Positions 46,266-54,516 of a stretch of DNA of 64,000 nucleotides are shown piece after piece. The position numbers were made by a program, and so were the translations under genes. Source of the stretch: Streptomyces sp. JB150. GTDB lineage: Bacteria; Actinomycetota; Actinomycetes; Streptomycetales; Streptomycetaceae. The stretch is taken from the NCBI RefSeq assembly GCF_011193355.1, contig NZ_CP049780.1, positions 2,906,169 through 2,970,168 on the forward strand, read 5' to 3'. The notes under the pieces are model-generated. The model worked only from the letters and a program-made list of their open reading frames with translations. It had not been told where the DNA came from and did no database searches. Every line of letters starts with the position of its first letter. The first letter of the stretch is position 1.

Positions 46266-46271
46266 CAGGCG

Positions 46272-47117
46272 CTACGCGTCGACCTCCACGAGCCGCTTGC
46301 CGTCGAAGGTCATGACCTCGAAGTGGTCGATCTCCTCCGGGGTGAAGGCGGCGCCGCCGTGCACGTACAGCGGCTCCTTGGCCTGCTCGGTGGTGGCGCC
46401 GGGGATGCCGTAGCCCCAGTTCGGCACCGACCAGGAGGTGACCGTCTCGCGCTCGCCGTTCTTGCCGACGGCGATCAGCGAGCACTTCTGGGGGCCCTTG
46501 ACGTTCTTCAGCTGGAGGACGGCGTGGGTGCCCCAGGCCTTCTTCTCCAGCGCGACGGTCGCGCTGACCTGAGTGCCCGGGTCGGTGGCGGTGACCTTGT
46601 CGTCGATCTCGTCGAAGGACGCCTTGGCGGGGCTGGTGGCGTGGGCGGTGACGGACCGGCCGCCGGAGCCGTCGTCGTCGCCCCCGCTGGTCGCCACGGC
46701 GACGAACGGCCCGCCGACGATCAGCGCGGCCGCCGCCGCGACCATGTAGAAGCCGCGCCGGCGCTTCTGCGCGCGGCGCTCGGCGATCTCGTCGACCAGC
46801 CTCTCCACCAGTCTCGGGCTGGGCTTCGCGGACAGGGACTCGGCGACCGCGGGCGTGCCGCTGCCCGCGGGCAGGTCGGCGAGCGCCGCCAGCATCGGCT
46901 CCATCCCGGCCAGCTCGTCGAGCTGCTGGGCGCACCACTCACAGGTCGCGAGATGCGCCTCGAAAGCGGTTGCTTCGGCGTCGTCGAGAATCCCGAGGGC
47001 GTACGCGCCGACGGTCTCGTGTTCGTTCGGGCCCGCGGACCCCTCGGGCCCCTGAGATCCCTGCATGGGGCCAGACATACCCGGACCCCCCGCGCCGTAT
47101 CCCCCGTACCCACTCAT
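46272..47117 (-). CDS. Anti-sigma factor for SigU (zinc-finger, single membrane span)
   Basis: A 281-residue membrane anti-sigma factor. The cytoplasmic N-terminus carries the ZAS-type zinc site HLATCEWC (H55, C59, C62; earlier His in NEHETVGAYALG). One transmembrane helix lies at about residues 123-143, followed by an extracytoplasmic DUF-type domain of about 130 residues. The start ATG at 47117 shares a base with the sigU stop (TGATG), so the pair is coupled. Expected to hold SigU inactive until an envelope signal; the signal is unknown. Confidence 0.88.
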   Translation of the reverse strand: MSGYGGYGAGGPGMSGPMQGSQGPEGSAGPNEHETVGAYALGILDDAEATAFEAHLATCEWCAQQLDELAGMEPMLAALADLPAGSGTPAVAESLSAKPSPRLVERLVDEIAERRAQKRRRGFYMVAAAAALIVGGPFVAVATSGGDDDGSGGRSVTAHATSPAKASFDEIDDKVTATDPGTQVSATVALEKKAWGTHAVLQLKNVKGPQKCSLIAVGKNGERETVTSWSVPNWGYGIPGATTEQAKEPLYVHGGAAFTPEEIDHFEVMTFDGKRLVEVDA

Positions 47118-47677
47118 CACGCCGTCACCCCCCGCTCCTCCAGTGCCAGCTTCATCGAACGCAGCGCGTAGAACACCCGGGAGCGCACCGTGCCGCTCGG
47201 TATCCCCAGGGTCTGAGCCGCCTCATTGACGGTACGCCCTTTGAAGTACGTCTCGACCAGCACCTCCCGGTGGGCCGGGGTCAGGTCGTCGAGCGCGTCC
47301 GACAGCGTCATCAGCCACAGCGCCTTGTCGATCTCGTCCTCCGCGGGGATGACCTCCAGCGGCGACGGGTCGACCTCCTGCGGCCGGGCCTGCCGGCTGC
47401 GGTGGCCGTCGATGACGATGCGCCGGGCGACCGTCACCAGCCAGGGGCGTACCGAACCGGTCGCTCGGTTGAGCTGACCGGCGTTCTTCCAGGCACGGAT
47501 GAGCGTTTCCTGCACCACGTCCTCGGCGCGCTGCCGGTCTCCGGCGACCAGGCGCAGCACATAGGCGAGCAGGGGTCCGGCGTGCTCGGCGTACAGCGCG
47601 CGCATCAGCTCCTCGTCGGGCTCCGAGGGCTGCGCAGACATGCGATGTCGGGCCCTCGTTCCACGTTCCTTGGCCAC
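47117..47677 (-). CDS. sigU: ECF RNA polymerase sigma factor SigU
   Basis: A 186-residue extracytoplasmic-function sigma factor. Region 2 is RALYAEHAGPLLAYVLRLVAG with QRAEDVVQETLIRAWK; region 4 is DLTPAHREVLVETYFKGRTVNEAAQTLGIPSGTVRSRVFYALRSMK. GTG at 47677 has AAGGA 7 bases upstream; the ATG at 47641 lacks a good site. Followed directly by its membrane anti-sigma factor. The name SigU rests on synteny as I recall it (SCO2954); the ECF class is certain. Confidence 0.88.
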   Translation of the reverse strand: MAKERGTRARHRMSAQPSEPDEELMRALYAEHAGPLLAYVLRLVAGDRQRAEDVVQETLIRAWKNAGQLNRATGSVRPWLVTVARRIVIDGHRSRQARPQEVDPSPLEVIPAEDEIDKALWLMTLSDALDDLTPAHREVLVETYFKGRTVNEAAQTLGIPSGTVRSRVFYALRSMKLALEERGVTA

Positions 47678-47918
47678 GACGGAATCCTTGCGCACGCCCA
47701 CCTCCGATGTCCGGGGGTTCCCCCAGCCGGTCGCTCGATGACGGGTACGCACGCGGGGCGCCGGGTGTTCAAAGCGAGGGCACGGATTTCTGTGAGCTGC
47801 CGCGCCGAAGACGGTGACGAGGGGGGCGACGAGGGGGACATGAGCCCATAATTCCGCCGCCCGGTCTTCACATTTCCCGCACGCGCCGCGGGAGTTGGCG
47901 CGTGGGCTGTGGTGTACG

Positions 47919-48530
47919 TCACTTGCCGTGCGCGGCGCCGGCGAGGGCCGCGCGGCGCCGGTGCCTGGCCACCCGCACCCGGTTGCCGCACACCTCGCTG
48001 GAGCACCAGCGGCGGCGCCGCCCGCGCGAGGTGTCGAGGTAGACGATCGGGCAGTTGTCGCCCGCGCACTGGCGCAGACAGGCCCGCGCGGCCGGGTCGG
48101 TGAGCAGGTCCACGGCGTCCCGGGCGACGGTCGCGAGCAGCGCGGCGCACTCGGGCGGGCGGTCCAGACGCCGCACCAGCGTGCCGTCCTCGGCGCGCAC
48201 CGCGCGCGGCGCCGGGGGCGCGGCGCGGGCGATCTCGTTGAGCCGGGCGAGGGCGCGGTCGTACGCCGTGCCGGTCCGGGCGGGCCGCAGCGCGCCGCGC
48301 ACCAACGGGTCGATACGGGCGCGCAGTTCGCGGAATCCGAGCAGCCAGGTGGTGTCCGCGTGGCCGAGCGGGGTGCCCGGCGGCACGAGTCCGGCCCCGT
48401 TGATCCAGGCCCGCAGCACCGCGACGGAGTCGAGCCGTTCGCCGGGGTGCGTCGTCGCGAGCAGGTCGAGACAGTGCCGTCCGGCGTCGAACCGCAACTC
48501 GTGGGCGTCCGTGGCCGTACCCAGTGCCAT
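47919..48530 (-). CDS. CGNR zinc-finger regulator with ABATE domain
   Basis: A 203-residue protein with an N-terminal ABATE domain (DAGRHCLDLLATTHPGERL, DTTWLLGFRELRARIDPLV) and the C-terminal CGNR treble-clef zinc finger (CAGDNCPIVYLDTSRGRRRRW, CSSEVCGNR). The family is thought to bind DNA and sense stress ligands. It stands alone upstream of the sigU operon. Confidence 0.88.
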   Translation of the reverse strand: MALGTATDAHELRFDAGRHCLDLLATTHPGERLDSVAVLRAWINGAGLVPPGTPLGHADTTWLLGFRELRARIDPLVRGALRPARTGTAYDRALARLNEIARAAPPAPRAVRAEDGTLVRRLDRPPECAALLATVARDAVDLLTDPAARACLRQCAGDNCPIVYLDTSRGRRRRWCSSEVCGNRVRVARHRRRAALAGAAHGK

Positions 48531-48649
48531 GCGCCTGTCACCGCCTAGGGGTCACCTGGGTGTTCCCTCTTACAGTGCCTGCCCGGATGCGCCTCCGTAA
48601 CCCCTCGGGACGGCCACGCTCGAACGTTGGCGGGGGTGTGGTTGTCAAG

Positions 48650-48770
48650 GGCCGGCGCGGGCATCGGCTCGGGCAACGGCGGTCCCTGGCCGGAAGGTTG
48701 GCGCGGGCGGCGGCTCAGGTGGCGGCGGTCCCTGGCCGGAAGGTTGGCGCGGACGCCGGCTCAGGTGTCG
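48650..48770. repeat. 46-bp tandem repeat overlapping the nnaR 3' end
   Basis: Two nearly identical 46-bp units (starting at 48677 and 48723, sharing GGCGGTCCCTGGCCGGAAGG and what follows) plus a partial degenerate copy upstream. The second unit includes the nnaR stop codon region (48761-48763). Confidence 0.75.
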
Positions 48771-49936
48771 GCGTACTTCGCGTCGGCCGCCGGGTCGAGG
48801 GCGAGGCGGTAGCCGCGTTTGACGACGGTCTGGATGAGTTTGGGGGCGCCGAGGGCCGTGCGGAGGCGGGCCATGGCCGTCTCGACGGCGTGCTCGTCGC
48901 GGCCGGCGCCCGGGAGGGCGCGCAGGAGTTCCGCGCGGGCGACCACCCAGCCCGGCCGCCGGGCCAGCGCCCGCAGCAGGGACATCCCGGCGGGCGGAAC
49001 GGGCCGCAGCTCCCCGTCCACCAGCACCGCGTGGCCGCGGATCTCCACCCGGTGCCCGGCGATCGGCAACGCCCGTGCCCGCGCGGGCAGTTCGCGGCAC
49101 AGCAGCTGCACGAGCGGGCCGAGCCGGAACCGTTCGGGCTGCACGGTGTCCACGCCGTGGGCCTGGAGGGGCAGCGCGGTGACCGGTCCGACGCAGGCGG
49201 GCAGGACGTCGTGGTGGAGGGCGGTGAGCAGTTCGGGCAGCAGTCCGCGTTCCTCGGCGCGGTTGAGCAGGGACTGGGCGGCGGGCGCGCTGGTGAAGGT
49301 GAGCGCGTCGACGCCACGGGAGACGGCCGCGTCCAGCAGCCGGTCCACGGGCGACAGGTCCTCCGGCGGCAGCCAGCGGTACACCGGCACCCCGATCACC
49401 TCGGCGCCGCCGGCCCGCAGCGACTCGACGAACCCGGGCAGCGGCTCCCCGTGCAGCTGTACGGCGATGCGGCGCCCGTCGACGCCCTCCTCCAGCAGCC
49501 GGTCCAGCACCTCGGCCATCGACTCCGACGACGGTGACCACTCCTCGGTCAGCCCGGCGGCCCGGATGGCGCCCTTGACCTTGGGGCCGCGGGCCAGCAG
49601 CTCCACGCCGCGCAGCCGCTCCAGCAGGGCCTCGCCCAGGCCCCACCCGTCGGCGGCCTCGACCCAGCCCCGGAACCCGATGGCGGTGGTGGCGACCACC
49701 ACGTCCGGCACCCGGTCGAGGAGTTCCTTGGTGGCGGACAGCAGCTCGCTGTCGTCGGCGAGCGGCACGATCCGCAGCGCCGGGGCGTGCAGGACCGAGG
49801 CTCCGCGCCGCTGGAGCAGGGCGCCCAGTTCATCGGCCCGGCGCGCGGCCGTCACCCCCACGGTGAACCCGGCGAGCGGCCCGTGTCCGGCCCGCTCCTG
49901 GATCCCGTCGCCCGGTCGCTGCTGTCGCTCGTCCAT
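48761..49936 (-). CDS. nnaR: NnaR-like regulator: uroporphyrinogen-III synthase-like domain fused to a winged helix
   Basis: A 391-residue protein. Residues 1-265 have the HemD fold (GFTVGVTAARRADELGALLQRRGASVLH, VDALTFTSAPAAQSLLNRA), and residues 295-385 an OmpR-type winged helix (EIRGHAVLVDGELRPVPPAGMSLLRALARRPGWVVARAELL, MARLRTALG, VKRGYRLAL). In Streptomyces this architecture is NnaR, a regulator of nitrate/nitrite assimilation acting with GlnR. The nitrate transporter gene lies directly upstream. The second ATG (49936) is preferred. The HemD half may sense rather than catalyse. Confidence 0.88.
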   Translation of the reverse strand: MDERQQRPGDGIQERAGHGPLAGFTVGVTAARRADELGALLQRRGASVLHAPALRIVPLADDSELLSATKELLDRVPDVVVATTAIGFRGWVEAADGWGLGEALLERLRGVELLARGPKVKGAIRAAGLTEEWSPSSESMAEVLDRLLEEGVDGRRIAVQLHGEPLPGFVESLRAGGAEVIGVPVYRWLPPEDLSPVDRLLDAAVSRGVDALTFTSAPAAQSLLNRAEERGLLPELLTALHHDVLPACVGPVTALPLQAHGVDTVQPERFRLGPLVQLLCRELPARARALPIAGHRVEIRGHAVLVDGELRPVPPAGMSLLRALARRPGWVVARAELLRALPGAGRDEHAVETAMARLRTALGAPKLIQTVVKRGYRLALDPAADAKYADT

Positions 49937-49977
49937 CACACTCGTCCCGCACTCGAGTCGTTCCGCTTACATGCCGC

Positions 49978-50007
49978 CGAGCCTGTCAACGCCGCGTGAC
50001 AGGCTCG
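49978..50007 (-). terminator. Hairpin terminator of narK
   Basis: CGAGCCTGTCA and TGACAGGCTCG form an 11-bp perfect stem around an 8-nt loop, 28 bases after the narK stop and 42 bases before the nnaR start. It suggests the two genes are at least partly separate transcripts. Confidence 0.8.
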
Positions 50008-50034
50008 GTTCGGCTCGATGTCGCCGGTGTTACG

Positions 50035-51444
50035 TCATACCTCGGCGTAGCTGAGCTGCTGCTTCCGCTCGGTGGCCGGCTCGGTCGCGGCCTCGGACCG
50101 GGCCGGGCGGCGAAGGTATACGGACCAAGTGACCACGAAGCAGGCGGCGTACCAGACCAGGAAGGCGACGAAGGCGCCGGTGCCGGAGCCGTAGGAGAGG
50201 AAGGACTGGCGGAAGGCCATGTTGATGCCGACGCCGCCGAGCGCGCCGACCGCGCCGATCAGTCCCATCGACGCGCCCGACAGCCGCCGCCCGTAGGCCG
50301 CGGCGTCCTCGCCGCGCAGCCCCTTGGCGAGGGCCTTGGCGTGGAAGATGCCGGGGATCATCTTGAAGGTGGACCCGTTGCCGAGCCCGCTGAGCACGAA
50401 CAGCACCACGAACACGGGCACGAACAGCGCGAGCGACTTCTGCATGCTGGCGTAGACGAGGACGGCGGTCGCGGCGCCCATGCCGACGTAGTTGCAGAGG
50501 CTGATGCGGGCGCCGCCGTAGCGGTCGGCGAGCCAGCCGCCGAGGGGCCGGATCAGCGAGCCGAGCAGCGGGCCGATGAAGGTCAGATAGGCCGCCTGGA
50601 GCGGCGTACGCCCGAACTGGTTGGTGAGGACCTGCCCGAAGGCGAAGGAGTACCCGATGAAGGACCCGAACGTCCCGATGTAGAGGAACGACATGATCCA
50701 GGTGTGGCCGTCACGGGCGGCGTCCTTGGCGGCCCCGGTGTCGTTCTTGACGTTCTCCAGGTTGTCCATGAAGAGCGCGGCGAGGACGGCGGCGACGAGG
50801 ATGAGCGGGATGTAGATCCCGAGCAGGACGCGGGGACCGCCGCCGGCCCCGATGATCGCGAGCGCGGCCAGCTGGATCACGGGCACGCCGATGTTGCCGC
50901 CGCCGGCGTTGAGGCCGAGCGCCCAGCCCTTCTTCCGCATCGGGAAGAAGGCGTTGATGTTGGTCATGGAGGAAGCGAAGTTGCCGCCGCCGACGCCGGC
51001 CAGCAGGCCGACCAGGAGGAAGGTGGAGTAGGAGGTCCCCGGCTCCATCACGGTGAACGCGGCGATGGTCGGGATCAGCAGCATGGCCGCGGAGACGACC
51101 GTCCAGTTCCGCCCGCCGAAGATCGCCACGGCGAAGGTGTACGGCACCCGGACCACGGCTCCCACCAGGGTGACCACCGACGTCAGCAGGAACTTGTCGG
51201 CCGGGGTCAGCCCGTACTCCGGTCCCATGAACAGCACCAGCACCGACCACATGGTCCAGACGGAGAACCCGATGTGCTCGGAGAGCACGGAGAAGAACAG
51301 GTTCCGCCGGGCGATCTTCTCCCCCTTCTCCTTCCAGAAGGTCTCGTCCTCCGGATCCCAGTGCCGGATCCAGCGACCGCCTCGGCCGGGGGACGAGCCC
51401 CTGCCGGGGGACGGGGGTGCGGGGGCTGAACTAGGGGATGTCAT
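50035..51444 (-). CDS. narK: Nitrate/nitrite MFS transporter NarK
   Basis: A 469-residue major-facilitator transporter with 12 helices. The NNP signature is in GLLAGVGGGNFASSMTNINAFFP and GWALGLNAGGGNIGVPVIQL, both lining the anion path. The ATG at 51444 has GGAGG upstream. With nnaR next to it, the pair probably serves nitrate uptake or nitrite export under nitrogen control. Confidence 0.93.
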   Translation of the reverse strand: MTSPSSAPAPPSPGRGSSPGRGGRWIRHWDPEDETFWKEKGEKIARRNLFFSVLSEHIGFSVWTMWSVLVLFMGPEYGLTPADKFLLTSVVTLVGAVVRVPYTFAVAIFGGRNWTVVSAAMLLIPTIAAFTVMEPGTSYSTFLLVGLLAGVGGGNFASSMTNINAFFPMRKKGWALGLNAGGGNIGVPVIQLAALAIIGAGGGPRVLLGIYIPLILVAAVLAALFMDNLENVKNDTGAAKDAARDGHTWIMSFLYIGTFGSFIGYSFAFGQVLTNQFGRTPLQAAYLTFIGPLLGSLIRPLGGWLADRYGGARISLCNYVGMGAATAVLVYASMQKSLALFVPVFVVLFVLSGLGNGSTFKMIPGIFHAKALAKGLRGEDAAAYGRRLSGASMGLIGAVGALGGVGINMAFRQSFLSYGSGTGAFVAFLVWYAACFVVTWSVYLRRPARSEAATEPATERKQQLSYAEV

Positions 51445-51519
51445 GGACGCCTCCACGGTGCTCCGGGCTCGGGTTCATCCCGAAGGTAGGGAGGGCGCGT
51501 TTCCTGCCTGTGGCTATGG

Positions 51520-51546
51520 GTGACCGGAAAGGAACTTTGCTCTCAC
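51520..51546 (+). promoter_or_regulatory. Candidate GlnR box upstream of narK
   Basis: GTGAC-N6-GGAAC-N6-CTCAC, close to the published GlnR pattern gTnAc-n6-GaAAc-n6 repeats, lies about 75 bases upstream of the narK start. One base (GGAAC rather than GAAAC) departs from the b-site consensus. GlnR is the nitrogen regulator of actinomycetes and narK is a plausible target. Confidence 0.45.
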
Positions 51547-51580
51547 CCCGGCCGGGGACGGGATGAGAGGTTCAGTGGCC

Positions 51581-52300
51581 TCAGTGGGCGGGGGGCTGCC
51601 CGTAGGGGGCGGGGGTGTGGGGGTACGGCGGCTGCTGGAGGGCGTACGGCTGGGGGTACGCCGGCTGCTGCGGGGCGTACGGCTGGGCGAACGGGTTCCC
51701 GTGCCCCGGCAGCTGCGCACCCGGCGGCAGGTACCGCACCCGCCCGCCCTCATCGGTGACCGGGATGAACCCTGCGGCCTGGAGCCGGGCCGCGAACTTC
51801 GCGTTGCGCCGCCGGTTGAAGAAGAACCCGAACGCGAGGATGCCCATGAGGAACACCCACATGATCGCGCCCCAGAGCAGCGCACCGGAGCCGCCCTGCA
51901 CGGCGAGCGCCGCCGACCCCACGGTGACGCCGACCGCCGCGAAGGCCATCCGCTTCTCGACGCCCTTGCCGGTCAGGTCGAAGTTGATCCGTGCCTTGAG
52001 CAACTCCAGCGCGTCCGGCACGAACGGGGGCAGCGACACCCCGTCCCCCGCGTTCGGATACTGCGCCCAGTTCTGCGCGGCCCGGGCCCGGGCGTGGGGG
52101 CTGGGGTCCGGCACGATGAGCATGACGAGCGAGCTGTTGTTGGCCCCGCCCTGTCGCACATCGGCGTACTCGTACCCGAACTGCTGGGCGATGAAGGCGA
52201 GCCTGGCGAGCTTCTTCACGGACGCCATCGCACTCGTGACCTGCACGGGCTCGCCGCTGGCCATCAACCGCAGCATCTTCCGTATCTGCCGCTTGCTCAC
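51581..52300 (-). CDS. Two-helix membrane protein with Pro/Tyr/Gln-rich tail
   Basis: A 239-residue protein. The N-terminal soluble half (RQIRKMLRLMASGEPVQVTSAMASV) leads to two adjacent hydrophobic helices near residues 115-160. The C-terminus is a tail of about 50 residues made of PYAPQQPAYPQPYALQQP-type units. No known family; conserved in streptomycetes as I recall. Confidence 0.7.
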   Translation of the reverse strand: MSKRQIRKMLRLMASGEPVQVTSAMASVKKLARLAFIAQQFGYEYADVRQGGANNSSLVMLIVPDPSPHARARAAQNWAQYPNAGDGVSLPPFVPDALELLKARINFDLTGKGVEKRMAFAAVGVTVGSAALAVQGGSGALLWGAIMWVFLMGILAFGFFFNRRRNAKFAARLQAAGFIPVTDEGGRVRYLPPGAQLPGHGNPFAQPYAPQQPAYPQPYALQQPPYPHTPAPYGQPPAH

Positions 52301-52336
52301 CCGTACCCACTCCCCGTCTCGTCCGGGTCACTCTGT

Positions 52337-52804
52337 TCACTTGAGCAACGCGGGCAGTTTTCCACCGAGCTCACACCACAGCAACTTCCCGCCACCCCGC
52401 CCGAAAGCCTCTTCACCGACCGGCCACCCACCCCACACATCGACGTACTCCCGCACGAGCAGAAGCCCTCGCCCACGCTCCGCGTCGACCGTGCCGGTGG
52501 GCTCTGTCGGCGCTCCGGACGGTTCCCGGAAGGGCGGCGGAATGTACGGGTCGCCGTCCCACACCCCCACCCGCAGCCGCCCGCCGTCCAGGGCGGTCAA
52601 CCGGAGGGAGGCGGGCCCGTCGGTGTGCAGATAGGCGTTGGTGACGAGTTCGGACACCACGAGTTCGACGACGTCGAGCACGTCCCGCCGCCCGTGCGAG
52701 CTGAGCACGGCCCGCGCGGTCACCCGTGCGATGTGTGCGGCGCGGGGGTCATGCGGCAGACGCAGGGCGTACGCCCAGGGCCGGCACGGGGCTACGGTGA
52801 CCAA
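52337..52804 (-). CDS. Anti-sigma-type ATP-binding protein (GHKL/HATPase)
   Basis: A 155-residue kinase-like ATPase of the RsbW/SpoIIAB type. The N-box is VVELVVSELVTNAYLHT, and the G-boxes VGVWDGDPYIPP and GRGLLLVREYVD. A TTG start at 52804 follows GGAGG by 6 bases. It is divergent from an XRE-DUF5753 gene with a DUF397 gene behind it, a recurrent trio in Streptomyces. Confidence 0.85.
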   Translation of the reverse strand: MVTVAPCRPWAYALRLPHDPRAAHIARVTARAVLSSHGRRDVLDVVELVVSELVTNAYLHTDGPASLRLTALDGGRLRVGVWDGDPYIPPPFREPSGAPTEPTGTVDAERGRGLLLVREYVDVWGGWPVGEEAFGRGGGKLLWCELGGKLPALLK

Positions 52805-52953
52805 GGAACACCTCCGGGAGAAAGGGGACTTGGCGCGCTCAGAGCAGTTGAGCCGCGCGTGGTCCACCATAAGAGGCGAGTGTGATACTTAACATCGAAC
52901 AGGAGAAAGACTTCACAGTTTCCTCCCTGTGGGTGACCCGCGAGGACCGGGCC

Positions 52954-53823
52954 GTGACGAGAGAGAGCCGAGTGCCAGCCAGCACCAATCCCACCCTGCG
53001 CCAGCGGCGTCTGGGCACCGAGCTGCGCAGACTCCGCGAACATGCCGGGCTGACGTCCAGCGCAGCCGCGGAACTGATCGGAGTGAAGCAGGCCCAGATC
53101 AGCAGCATCGAGTCGGGCCGCTACGCGGTGAGCGCCGACCGTGTGCGCACGTTCGCCCGCGCGTATCAGTGCGGCGACGAGAAGCTCATCGACGCCCTGG
53201 CGGAGATGACCGGAGGGCGGACACGAGGCTGGTGGGACGAGTACCGGGAGCATCTCCCGGTCGGCTTGATCGACCTGGCGGAGCTGGAGCACTACGCGAC
53301 CGCACTGCGCGTCGCCCTGGTCATCCACATCCCCGCCCTGCTGCAGACGACCGACCACGCCCGCGCGCTCTTTCGGGGCGTCTTCCCTCCCCTCCAGCAG
53401 TACGAGGTCGAGCACCGCCTGACGCACCGCATGAAGCGGCAGGGCATCCTGCACCGTGAGGAGCCCACTCCCTACACAGCGACTATCCACGAGGCGGCGC
53501 TGAGAATGGGCTACGGCGGCCGGGACGTGGCTGTCGCCCAGCTCCGACACATCCTCGACATGAGCGAACTCCCGCACGTGACCGTCCAAGTCGTGCCCTT
53601 CGGCAAGGAAGGCTTCCACGGCACCGGCCAAGGCGTCGACTATGTGGCCGGGGCGGTCCGCAAGCTCGACACCGTGCAGCTCGACGCCCACCACGGATGC
53701 GAATTCCTGGACGGCGAGGCCCAGCTCGGCAAGTACCGGGCCGTGATCGACCACATGGAGGCGAGCGCCCTGGATCCCGAAGACTCGCGAGACCTCATCC
53801 GCCGTATCGCCCGCGACCTCTGA
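52954..53823 (+). CDS. XRE-family helix-turn-helix regulator with DUF5753 (Scr1-type)
   Basis: A 289-residue protein with an N-terminal HTH_31 domain (GTELRRLREHAGLTSSAAAELIGVKQAQISSIESGRYAV) and a DUF5753 C-terminal domain (YEVEHRLTHRMKRQGILHREEPTPYTATIHEAALR). GTG at 52954 with GAGG upstream is used; GTG at 52972 is possible. Scr1-type proteins pair with small DUF397 partners, sometimes as an antitoxin-like system; the DUF397 gene follows 11 bases later. Confidence 0.88.
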   Translation: MTRESRVPASTNPTLRQRRLGTELRRLREHAGLTSSAAAELIGVKQAQISSIESGRYAVSADRVRTFARAYQCGDEKLIDALAEMTGGRTRGWWDEYREHLPVGLIDLAELEHYATALRVALVIHIPALLQTTDHARALFRGVFPPLQQYEVEHRLTHRMKRQGILHREEPTPYTATIHEAALRMGYGGRDVAVAQLRHILDMSELPHVTVQVVPFGKEGFHGTGQGVDYVAGAVRKLDTVQLDAHHGCEFLDGEAQLGKYRAVIDHMEASALDPEDSRDLIRRIARDL

Positions 53824-53834
53824 AAGGCATCCGC

Positions 53835-54041
53835 ATGTCCACCCATCTCATCTGGCGCAAGTCCAGCCACAGCGGCGACGCCTCGAACTGCGTCGAAATA
53901 GCCACCGCCCCCACCGGCGTCCACATCCGCGACTCGAAACGGACCGCCGGCCCGCACCTCACCGTCCACCCGGCGACCTGGACCAGCTTCGTCGCAGCGC
54001 TGGCACCGAGAGACCAAGGTCAGCGCACCGTGACCGCGTAG
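53835..54041 (+). CDS. DUF397 protein (Scr2-type partner)
   Basis: A 68-residue protein showing the full DUF397 pattern: WRKSSHSGDASNCVEIA, VHIRDSKRTAGPHL, then WTSFVAAL. It lies right behind the XRE-DUF5753 gene and probably forms a functional pair with it, in toxin-antitoxin fashion or in developmental regulation. Confidence 0.88.
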   Translation: MSTHLIWRKSSHSGDASNCVEIATAPTGVHIRDSKRTAGPHLTVHPATWTSFVAALAPRDQGQRTVTA

Positions 54042-54505
54042 ACGAAGAACGCCGGCCGGTCGTCCGGTGTGCTCGTCGCCGTCGGATAGGGACTCATCGA
54101 GGGCGTACCGGAGGCCGACGCGCTCGGGTACGGAGTCGCCGACTCGGTGCCGCTGTGGCAGCTGCCCATGGGGCAGTGCAGCAGCATCACCGTCGCCTTC
54201 CCCGACTTCCGCGCGGTGAAGTCGAAGAACCGGGTGCCGTCGCCGCCACCGACGAGATCGCCGCCGTCCTCGATCTCCTCCCGCTTGCCCCGGTACTCCA
54301 GCACGTCCGCGTCCGGCCGGGGCTCGGCCAGGTACCAGTTCTACCCGAGCGCGGGGCTGGCCGGCACCTCCAGGGTGAACTCGTCCCCCGCGTCCACGGT
54401 GATGGCCCGCTCCTCGGGGCCGTACCCGCCGACTCTCCCGCAGCTGGTCACCAGGACGAGAGCCCCGGCGGCGGCCATGGGGGCCAGCACGCTGCGTACG
54501 TTCAC
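54020..54505 (-). pseudogene. I42-type (chagasin-like) protease-inhibitor lipoprotein, interrupted by an amber codon
   Basis: From the GTG at 54505 a lipoprotein signal (GALVLVTSC) and an inhibitor-like domain run in one frame to 54020, except for one TAG at 54341-54343 (codon 55) between DEFTLEVPASPALG and NWYLAEP. The family landmarks after the stop (GGGDGTRFFDFTARKSGKATVMLLH) are intact. The 3' end overlaps the DUF397 stop on the other strand by 22 bases. Either a fresh pseudogene, a sequencing error or a recoded codon. Confidence 0.75.
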
Positions 54506-54516
54506 TGCCCGGCCGC

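Noticed and set aside
46090..46271. Rifamycin-associated element upstream of the HelD-type helicase
   Set aside because: I looked for the inverted-repeat promoter element linked to rifampicin-inducible helR genes and saw nothing convincing between the anti-sigma stop and the helicase start.
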